This document shows, in pieces, positions 13,923-19,271 of a stretch of 19,271 bases of DNA. How positions within the stretch are numbered: the stretch's first letter is position 1; every line of letters begins with the position of its first letter. Source of the DNA: Bacteroidales bacterium (GTDB taxonomy: Bacteria; Bacteroidota; Bacteroidia; Bacteroidales; B18-G4); the NCBI GenBank assembly GCA_023145125.1, contig JAGLEK010000420.1, forward strand, positions 1 through 19,271. The letters are read 5' to 3'. The translations under genes and the position numbers were made by a program. The notes beneath the pieces were generated by a model that did no database searches, had not been told where the DNA came from, and was given only the letters and a program-made list of their open reading frames with translations.

Positions 13923-15506
13923 TTATTCTGAATACCTGTCAGCAATATTTTTCGCGGCCACATCAAGGATCTTGGTAATATCATCGTTAAAAATGCCTTT
14001 TTTTAGCTCCCCAAGTGTCTTGCTGTGTTTTTCTTCCATGAAGTGGAGAAATTCTTCTTCAAAATCCTTAATACTTTTAACCGGAACATTTTTGAGCAGC
14101 CCCGTGGATCCGCAATAAATGATTGCGATCTGTTTTCCCACAGGAACCGGTGAATATTGGTCCTGTTTCAGGATCTCAACATTTCGCTTCCCTTTTTCTA
14201 GTACTGCCATGGTGGCGGCATCCAGGTCGGAGCCGAATTTGGCAAAAGCTTCCAGTTCGCGGTACTGGGCCTGATCAAGTTTAAGGGTTCCCGCTACTTT
14301 CTTCATGGCCTTCACCTGTGCATTACCACCAACCCGGGATACAGAGATACCCACGTTAATGGCGGGACGGATCCCTGCATTAAAGAGATTGGATTCAAGG
14401 AAGATCTGTCCGTCGGTGATCGATATCACGTTAGTTGGGATATATGCTGATACGTCGCCGGCCTGTGTTTCGATGATTGGAAGTGCTGTAAGTGAACCTC
14501 CGCCTTTGACCTTACCTTTAAGACATTCCGGCAGGTCGTTCATATTAGCAGCGATCTTGTCAGAAGAGATAATCCTTGCAGCCCTCTCAAGCAGGCGTGA
14601 ATGCAGGTAAAACACATCACCCGGGTAAGCTTCACGTCCGGGAGGCCTTCTGAGCAGCAATGATACTTCACGATAAGCAACGGCCTGTTTTGAAAGGTCA
14701 TCATAAATTACCAGGGCCGGCCTGCCGGTATCCCTGAAATATTCGCCAATGGATGCACCGGCAAAAGGCGCATAAAATTGCATCGCTGCCGGGTCTGAAG
14801 CAGTGGCTGTGATCACCACTGTGTATTTCATGGCTCCATTGTCTTCAAGGGTCTTCACAGTATTGGCTACCGAAGAGCCTTTTTGTCCGATCGCAACATA
14901 GATACAATATACAGGTTCGCCTTTTTCAAAATTTTCTTTCTGGTTTATGATGGTATCAATGGCAATGGCACTTTTTCCTGTCTGGCGGTCGCCGATGATG
15001 AGCTCACGCTGGCCCCGGCCTATCGGGATCATGGCATCAATGGCTTTGATACCTGTTTGCAGGGGCTGGTTAACCGGTTGGCGGTAAATAACACCGGGAG
15101 CTTTTCTTTCAAGGGGCATAAGGAAAGACTCTCCTTCAATCGCGCCTTTGCCGTCGATGGGTTCGCCAAGGGTATTTATCACCCGGCCGAGCATGCCTTC
15201 GCTAACATTGATGGATGCTATCTGGCCGGTACGCTTTACACTGTCTCCTTCTTTAACATTTTCCGGTTCTCCAAGCAGCACAACACCTACATTATCCTGT
15301 TCAAGGTTAAGGACGATCCCTTTCAAGCCTGTTTTTTCAAATTCTATCAACTCACCTGATTCAGCATTGTTCATCCCGTAAATACGTGCGATGCCGTCAC
15401 CTACTTCCAATACGGTGCCTACCTCCTCTAATTCGGCTACATTTTGGTATCCCGACAATTCCTTGCGCAGGATGGCGGATACTTCAGCTGGTTTTATTGA
15501 TGCCAT
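13923..15506 (-). CDS. atpA: ATP synthase subunit alpha
   Basis: The 527-residue F1 alpha subunit forms the non-catalytic nucleotide-binding sites and the interface to beta. The Walker A motif GDRQTGKS is at residues 172-179. VIYDDLSKQAVAYREVSLLLRRPPGREAYPGDVFYLHSRLLERAA supplies the Walker B region and the arginine-finger-bearing family signature (PAINVGISVSRVGGNAQ further on). Length is slightly above the ~505-513 of E. coli-type alpha, as usual in this phylum. It is transcribed 12 bp after atpH and 23 bp before atpG, clearly within one operon. Confidence 0.97.
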   Translation of the reverse strand: MASIKPAEVSAILRKELSGYQNVAELEEVGTVLEVGDGIARIYGMNNAESGELIEFEKTGLKGIVLNLEQDNVGVVLLGEPENVKEGDSVKRTGQIASINVSEGMLGRVINTLGEPIDGKGAIEGESFLMPLERKAPGVIYRQPVNQPLQTGIKAIDAMIPIGRGQRELIIGDRQTGKSAIAIDTIINQKENFEKGEPVYCIYVAIGQKGSSVANTVKTLEDNGAMKYTVVITATASDPAAMQFYAPFAGASIGEYFRDTGRPALVIYDDLSKQAVAYREVSLLLRRPPGREAYPGDVFYLHSRLLERAARIISSDKIAANMNDLPECLKGKVKGGGSLTALPIIETQAGDVSAYIPTNVISITDGQIFLESNLFNAGIRPAINVGISVSRVGGNAQVKAMKKVAGTLKLDQAQYRELEAFAKFGSDLDAATMAVLEKGKRNVEILKQDQYSPVPVGKQIAIIYCGSTGLLKNVPVKSIKDFEEEFLHFMEEKHSKTLGELKKGIFNDDITKILDVAAKNIADRYSE

Positions 15507-15518
15507 ATATTGTATTTT

Positions 15519-16079
15519 TTAATATTCCCTTTTAAATAAATTGATCTCTGCCGAACCCTTTTTCAGCTTCTTGAGCTGATAAGCGATGCTGGCGTCGTAT
15601 TTATAGTCATCATAATGCATTACAAAGCCCCCGACAAGCTCTTCCTTTACTTCCTCGATAAGTTCAACTGTGCCCTTTGTCTGGCCTTCCAGTAAAGTGA
15701 TAACCTTCTTACGGATCTCATCGCTGATGGCGGTAGCACTTGCAAAATAAATTGTAAAAATGTTCTTGAATTTTTTATATGCGAAAATGAATTCCTCAGC
15801 GATCTGGTTGACGAAAATTTCTCTTTTCTTCCTGGTAATGATATTCAGGTATCTCATGCTGAGTTCACCGATCTTATCTTTAAATATGGCCCTGATCACA
15901 CTATTTTTCTTCTCAGAACGGATCACAGGGCTCTTTAACAATTGAGAGAAGTCTTTGTTGGATAAGCAAACCGACATGATAAGCTCCATGTCTGCTTTGG
16001 TTTCCTCAACGACATTCATCTCAAGCGCTAACCCGAACAGGGCCTTGGCATACCGTTTTGCGATCAATGAATTAGGCAT
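15519..16079 (-). CDS. atpH: ATP synthase subunit delta (OSCP)
   Basis: The peripheral-stalk subunit joins the b-subunits to the top of F1. The start at 16079 (MPNSLIAKRYAKALFGLA) gives 186 residues and matches the family N-terminus (..ia.rYAkALf..A). A longer frame from 16106 would add nine residues and overlap atpF, and is not favoured. The C-terminal domain keeps the usual ELVGGFVMHYDDYKYDASIAYQLKKLK, where most delta subunits have 'l.GG..i...d...D.Si...L..l'. It lies 4 bp after the atpF stop and 12 bp before atpA. Confidence 0.93.
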   Translation of the reverse strand: MPNSLIAKRYAKALFGLALEMNVVEETKADMELIMSVCLSNKDFSQLLKSPVIRSEKKNSVIRAIFKDKIGELSMRYLNIITRKKREIFVNQIAEEFIFAYKKFKNIFTIYFASATAISDEIRKKVITLLEGQTKGTVELIEEVKEELVGGFVMHYDDYKYDASIAYQLKKLKKGSAEINLFKREY

Positions 16080-16083
16080 ATGC

Positions 16084-16578
16084 TTAATTGAGATTGGCGT
16101 TTTCAATCAGGTTTTTAATATAGACTTCCTGCTTATTGTCGGCTGAAAGCTCTCTTTCAAGGATTTTTTCAGCAACTTCAATGGAAATGGATGCGATCTG
16201 ATTCTTCAGGTCTGTCATGGCAGCCATCTTCTCATTCTCGATCCTTTCCTTGGCATTTTCGACTATATTATTGGCCTCTTCGTTTGCTTTCACCCTTGCT
16301 TCTTCAATGATTGACTCCTTCACTTTCCGGGCTTCACGCAGGATCACATTACGTTCTCCCTGGGCCTCTTTCAGCAGTTTTTCATTGCCTGCCTTAAGAG
16401 TTTTCATCTCTTCCCTGGCCAGGTTGGCCTGGTTCAGGGCTTCATCAATGGTTTCTTCCCTGTCGTGAAGCGATTTAAGGATAGGTTTCCATGCATAGCG
16501 ACGCAGGACAAAGATCAAAATGGCAAAGGATATGGTCATCCATAGGATCAGGCCTATTCCGGGGCTAACTATTTCCAT
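16084..16578 (-). CDS. atpF: ATP synthase subunit b
   Basis: This 164-residue stator subunit has one N-terminal transmembrane helix (~7-26, VSPGIGLILWMTISFAILIFVL) followed by a long charged coiled coil (30-160). The segment RRYAWKPILKSLHDREETIDEAL right after the membrane is the conserved b-subunit neck. The start at 16578 (MEIVSPGIG) is chosen because the frame upstream (MLCRGLFTELKKR) is translated from the hairpin region between atpE and atpF and is not b-like. It is separated from atpE by 78 bp, the largest gap of the operon, which holds a stem-loop. It is followed 4 bp later by atpH. Confidence 0.93.
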   Translation of the reverse strand: MEIVSPGIGLILWMTISFAILIFVLRRYAWKPILKSLHDREETIDEALNQANLAREEMKTLKAGNEKLLKEAQGERNVILREARKVKESIIEEARVKANEEANNIVENAKERIENEKMAAMTDLKNQIASISIEVAEKILERELSADNKQEVYIKNLIENANLN

Positions 16579-16599
16579 TATTCTTTTTTTTAATTCAGT

Positions 16600-16640
16600 A
16601 AAAAGTCCCCTGCATAACAACCAACCGTTGAAATGCAGGG
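16600..16640 (-). terminator. Stem-loop with T-run between atpE and atpF
   Basis: On the minus strand, CCCTGCAT (16640-16633) pairs perfectly with ATGCAGGG (16615-16608) across a 17-nt loop. A short GAC follows and then TTTTT (16604-16600). It looks like a weak intrinsic terminator or a 3'-protecting hairpin directly after atpE, inside the operon. Partial termination here would favour upstream atpB/atpE mRNA, in keeping with the high copy number of subunit c. The form is seen in the sequence; the role is inferred. Confidence 0.5.
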
Positions 16641-16656
16641 AACGCTGCCCGGCCTT

Positions 16657-16917
16657 TTACATAAGGACGAGCAAGAAACTTACGACAATAGCAAAAAATG
16701 CCACACCTTCAATAAGCGCGGCGGCGATGATCATATTTGATCTGATATCACCGACTGCTTCCGGCTGGCGTGCAATGGATTCAACAGCACCGCGACCGAT
16801 CTGGCCTATGCCAATACCGGCGCCGATAGCTGCGATCCCTGCTCCTAAGCCGGCACCCATCTGTGCGATTGGGGTAAGATCAATTGCTGTCTCTAACATA
16901 ATACTTAAAAGACTCAT
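16657..16917 (-). CDS. atpE: ATP synthase subunit c
   Basis: The 86-residue proteolipid forms the rotating ring of Fo. There are two transmembrane hairpin helices (~20-45 and ~58-85) joined by the polar loop ARQPE (49-53). The ion-carrying carboxylate is E70 in ALIEGVAFF. The residue after it is Gly instead of the Ser/Thr of sodium-binding rings. The position equivalent to the sodium-ring Gln in helix 1 is hydrophobic, so coupling to protons is expected. Helix 1 has a strong Gly repeat (GAGLGAGIAAIGAGIGIG). The start could also be the internal Met7 at 16899. It is 34 bp after atpB and followed by a hairpin. Confidence 0.95.
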   Translation of the reverse strand: MSLLSIMLETAIDLTPIAQMGAGLGAGIAAIGAGIGIGQIGRGAVESIARQPEAVGDIRSNMIIAAALIEGVAFFAIVVSFLLVLM

Positions 16918-16951
16918 AATACTAATTATTTAATGGTTATTACAAGGTTCG

Positions 16952-18121
16952 TTAATGATGTTCTTCTATTGCCATACCAAAATAGAGGGCAGACAAAAGC
17001 GTAAATACATAGGCCTGGATGAATGCAACCAGCAATTCAAGCAAGCTCATAAATACGGCAAAAGGTATTGAAAATCCTATGCCGATACCCAGGCCCAGAA
17101 ATGAGTTAATATTTCCAAAGATAAATATCAGGCTAATGAAGCCCAGGATGATGGTATGTCCGGCAGTGATGTTTGCAAAAAGACGGACCATCAACACAAA
17201 AGGTTTTGTGAATATTCCAACGATCTCCACTATAGGCATTAATGGTATCGGAAATTTCAACCACCATGGCACCCCCGGCGCATTAATAATATGTTGCCAG
17301 TATCCGCGATTGCCACTGAATGTGGTGATCAGGAACGTGAATATTGCCATCACCCCCGTAACGGCTATATTACCGGTTACATTTGCCCCGCCGGGAAAGA
17401 ATGGGATGAGCCCCATCAGGTTATTCAGGAAGATGAAGAAGAATATTGTGAGCAGGAAAGGCATGTACCTCTCGTATTTTTTTTCGCCTATGGAAGACCT
17501 GGCAATGTCATCACGCACAAAGATTATGATAGGCTCCAATAAAGACTGCATACCCTTTGGGGACTGGCCTTCCCTTTTCCTGTAGGCCCTGGCTATGGAT
17601 GTAAAAATGAGAATAAGCAGAATGCAACTCATAAATATTGACAGAACATTCTTGGTAATAGACAGGTCGAGGGGAAGCGTAGCTGAGTTTTCTTCGCCTA
17701 TGATCTCGTCGTCAACCATACCACGCTGCACAGCTCTTAGTATCTTGCCCTTGTTCTCACCTTCTTCCTCAAGATAAAAGCCATTGTGCTGGTGTCCGTG
17801 TGCAAGTTTGTTAGACCAAAAGGCATGGAATTCGCCATTGTGTATCAGTAACACCGGAAGCGGGATGCTTACATGATGTCCCTTGTATGTCCATAGATGC
17901 CATTCATGGGAATCGACCAGGTGTTCGATAATGATTTTTCCTACATTTTGTTCTTCTTCGATTACATCTTCTGCAATTATTTCACTTCTGTCAGGGTCAC
18001 TTTCGTTATGTTGTGCAAACACCTTTGAAGTAGTCGCCACACCAGAAATGATGATCATTCCGATGATGATGAAAAGCAGAAACCCGGCCTTAGATTTTTT
18101 AAGAAATAAAGGAAAATTCAT
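16952..18121 (-). CDS. atpB: ATP synthase subunit a with N-terminal extension
   Basis: This 389-residue membrane subunit forms the proton half-channels of Fo. The catalytic core is at ~155-389. The essential Arg313 lies in FVLMVRLFANITAGH, with E362 and Q369 in LLELLVAFIQAYVF. Before the core there are ~150 extra residues: a hydrophobic segment (13-35, ending KVFAQ) that reads as a signal peptide, then an acidic and His-rich soluble region (HLVDSHEWHLW, ~67-77; NKLAHGHQHNG, ~104-114). E. coli subunit a is about 271 residues and lacks this part; long versions are usual in Bacteroidota. The extension is presumably periplasmic, and its role is unknown. It is the first gene of the atpB-E-F-H-A-G operon. 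Confidence 0.95.
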   Translation of the reverse strand: MNFPLFLKKSKAGFLLFIIIGMIIISGVATTSKVFAQHNESDPDRSEIIAEDVIEEEQNVGKIIIEHLVDSHEWHLWTYKGHHVSIPLPVLLIHNGEFHAFWSNKLAHGHQHNGFYLEEEGENKGKILRAVQRGMVDDEIIGEENSATLPLDLSITKNVLSIFMSCILLILIFTSIARAYRKREGQSPKGMQSLLEPIIIFVRDDIARSSIGEKKYERYMPFLLTIFFFIFLNNLMGLIPFFPGGANVTGNIAVTGVMAIFTFLITTFSGNRGYWQHIINAPGVPWWLKFPIPLMPIVEIVGIFTKPFVLMVRLFANITAGHTIILGFISLIFIFGNINSFLGLGIGIGFSIPFAVFMSLLELLVAFIQAYVFTLLSALYFGMAIEEHH

Positions 18122-18149
18122 ATAACAGATACTGCAGATTTTTCGGGTG

Positions 18150-18157
18150 CAAGTTTA
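18150..18157 (-). promoter_or_regulatory. Possible -7 box of the ATP synthase operon
   Basis: TAAACTTG on the minus strand matches TAnnTTTG at one base short of perfect and lies 28 bp before the atpB start. A TTTA occurs about 19 bp upstream in place of TTTG. It is the best candidate found in 18122-18379, but weak compared with the other promoters here. Confidence 0.3.
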
Positions 18158-18205
18158 CAAATAATCTACCATATAATAAAGAATTTTTCTAAATAAGTTA
18201 TTTCG

Positions 18206-18250
18206 GCATTTAAATGCTGCAATAGCTGCCGGGCTGAATAAATTGCCCGG
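18206..18250. other. Two inverted repeats in the divergent atpB / lipoprotein region
   Basis: GCATTTAAATGC (18206-18217) is a perfect 12-bp palindrome. Twelve bases further, CCGGGC and GCCCGG (18229-18234 and 18245-18250) form a perfect 6-bp stem with a 10-nt loop. They lie 85-130 bp upstream of atpB and 130-175 bp upstream of the lipoprotein at 18380. The first could be an operator; the second is GC-rich without a T-run. No known regulator motif is recognised. Confidence 0.4.
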
Positions 18251-18379
18251 GATACTTGTTTTCAAAATAAAAAATGACTAAATTCACCCCAACAGAAATA
18301 AATAGCCGGACAGGCTGTTGACTGATAAATATCAAAATCAATTGATCGGATGCATTTACCGGTTAAAAAACTAAGGAGT

Positions 18380-18895
18380 ATGAAAAAGCTGAAATTATTA
18401 GTTATCCCTTTCATTCTTGCAGGAATGATCGCATGTGCTCCCCAGGGCGAAAAATGCCCTGAGGTAGATTTCGATAAAGAACTTTCAGAGATACGGTCGG
18501 TACTGGAACAATATGAACTGGCCCGGGAAAGTGAAGACTTTTCAACGGTTGAACAGATATGGGCATCAGATGAGGATATTGTCCTGTTCGGAACCGAGGG
18601 CGATGAACAGATGGTGGGTTTTGCAGCAATCAATAAAGCTATGAGCAGGCAATTTGATGAAGTTGAAAATACCCTGATCAACATTTCCGAGCAAAAGATC
18701 AAGATCAGCAAAGACGGAAATATAGCCTGGTTCTCCCAGGTGCTTGATTACAATTTTATTTACCAGGGAGTAGGCATGTCATTTGAAGGCATTCGTTCGA
18801 CAGGGGTGATGGAGAAACGTGAGGGTACATGGAAACTCGTTCAGGGGCATTTATCTGTACCCTACGAAGCTGAACTTGAAGTGGAACCCAGATAA
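18380..18895 (+). CDS. Lipoprotein with NTF2-like (SnoaL/DUF4440-type) domain
   Basis: The start at 18380 gives 171 residues and a proper lipoprotein signal (MKKLKLLVIPFILAGMIAC, Cys19). A start at 18350 would add ten residues ahead of it and is less likely. After the lipobox, DFDKELSEIRSVLEQYELARESEDFSTVEQIWASDEDIVLFGTEGDEQMVG is the helix plus first strands of an NTF2-like cone fold. It continues through INKAMSRQFDEVENTLINISEQKIKIS and ends with GTWKLVQGHLSVPYE, the usual SnoaL_3-type closing strand. Such domains bind small molecules or act as scaffolds; no catalytic assignment is possible. The stop is 7 bp from the converging pheS stop. Confidence 0.75.
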   Translation: MKKLKLLVIPFILAGMIACAPQGEKCPEVDFDKELSEIRSVLEQYELARESEDFSTVEQIWASDEDIVLFGTEGDEQMVGFAAINKAMSRQFDEVENTLINISEQKIKISKDGNIAWFSQVLDYNFIYQGVGMSFEGIRSTGVMEKREGTWKLVQGHLSVPYEAELEVEPR

Positions 18896-18902
18896 ACTTG
18901 TT

Positions 18903-19271
18903 TTAAAAAGCAGAAGTGAACTGTTTCAGGAACCTCTGGTCATTCTCGAAGAAGTACCTGATATCCCTTACTGAATACAGCATCATGGCGATGCGTTCTA
19001 TTCCCATTCCAAAGGCGTAGCCTGAATATACTTCCGGGTCTATGCCACAGTTTTTTAGTACTGCCGAATCAACCATACCACAACCCATGATCTCCAGCCA
19101 GCCTGTATATTTGCATACATTGCATCCCTCACCTTTGCACAAAATGCAGGAAATATCCATCTCGGCCGACGGCTCTGTGAAAGGGAAATAAGAAGGGCGA
19201 AACCTGATCTTTGTTTCTTCGCCGAACATTTCCCTTGCAAAATAATACAGCGTTTGTTTCAGGTCGGCAAA
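18903..19271 (-). CDS. pheS: Phenylalanine-tRNA ligase alpha subunit, C-terminal part (runs off the window)
   Basis: The frame stays open to base 19271, giving the last 122 residues. The visible part begins FADLKQTLYYFAREMFG, upstream of any start codon, so the N-terminus lies to the right of the window. FRPSYFPFTEPSAE is class II motif 2 of PheS, and GFGMGIERIAMMLY near the end is motif 3 (here read as YAFGMGIERIAMML). Between them, CILCKGEGCNVCKYTGWLEIMGCGMV carries four cysteines spaced as in many bacterial PheS proteins. The enzyme charges tRNA-Phe together with PheT, which is not in the window. Identification is secure; only the length is unknown. Confidence 0.95.
   Translation of the reverse strand, partial: FADLKQTLYYFAREMFGEETKIRFRPSYFPFTEPSAEMDISCILCKGEGCNVCKYTGWLEIMGCGMVDSAVLKNCGIDPEVYSGYAFGMGIERIAMMLYSVRDIRYFFENDQRFLKQFTSAF

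Noticed and set aside
16579..16620. Longer atpF start (MLCRGLFTELKKR...)
   Set aside because: The extra residues are translated from the hairpin region after atpE; b subunits begin just before the membrane helix, as from 16578.
16657..16917. Sodium-dependent ATP synthase
   Set aside because: E70 is followed by Gly, and the helix-1 position that needs Gln is hydrophobic; Gln39 is at a different place.
17019..17585. Plus-strand open frame of 188 codons
   Set aside because: Antisense of atpB, whose identity is secure; composition is that of a shadow frame.

Overview
The window looks like a chromosomal segment from a Bacteroidota bacterium, probably of the Bacteroidales/Marinilabiliales type. 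Four things support this. Several genes belong to families largely restricted to that phylum (DUF4421, DUF5723, DUF3109, DUF4136, DUF5684). There are many predicted outer-membrane beta-barrels and surface lipoproteins. Subunit a of the ATP synthase has the long N-terminal extension typical of the phylum. Upstream regions carry the Bacteroidota promoter (-33 TTTG, -7 TAnnTTTG), and three of them have exactly 20 bp between the boxes. No tRNA, rRNA, IS element, prophage or CRISPR array was seen.

Layout. At 1-390 (-) lies the start of an outer-membrane barrel gene cut by the window edge. 482-2405 (-) is a small envelope operon: YtxH-like protein, holin-like membrane protein, AI-2E family transporter. 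2495-4094 (-) holds an M48 metalloprotease lipoprotein and a potassium-type ion channel, each with its own strong promoter. 4316-7680 has a DUF5723 barrel-type gene (-) divergent from a two-gene barrel operon (+, the second a DUF4421 protein). 8065-10088 (+) is a lipoprotein / barrel / lipoprotein cassette. 10096-12857 has a DUF5684 membrane protein (-), ornithine carbamoyltransferase argF (-), a cysteine-rich DUF3109 protein (+) and ferritin (-). 13021-18121 (-) is the ATP synthase operon atpB-E-F-H-A-G, without atpD (beta) and atpC (epsilon). 18380-18895 (+) is an NTF2-like lipoprotein, and 18903-19271 (-) is the C-terminal end of pheS, cut by the right edge.

How the parts relate. The six atp genes encode all of Fo plus alpha, gamma and delta of F1. 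The beta and epsilon subunits needed to complete the enzyme must come from another locus. The other genes are mostly cell-envelope and housekeeping functions with no single pathway linking them.

The least explained signal is non-coding. Short tandem arrays occupy most of the sizeable intergenic gaps. Nearly all have a period of 7 bp but unrelated unit sequences (GGGTATG, TTGACGG, ATGNNGA, GGCAGTA, CTCAACC, TTCGAAT), plus one period-9 array. Two of them stop 6-7 bp upstream of the -33 box of the two intergenic consensus promoters, and one contains a canonical G-quadruplex motif.
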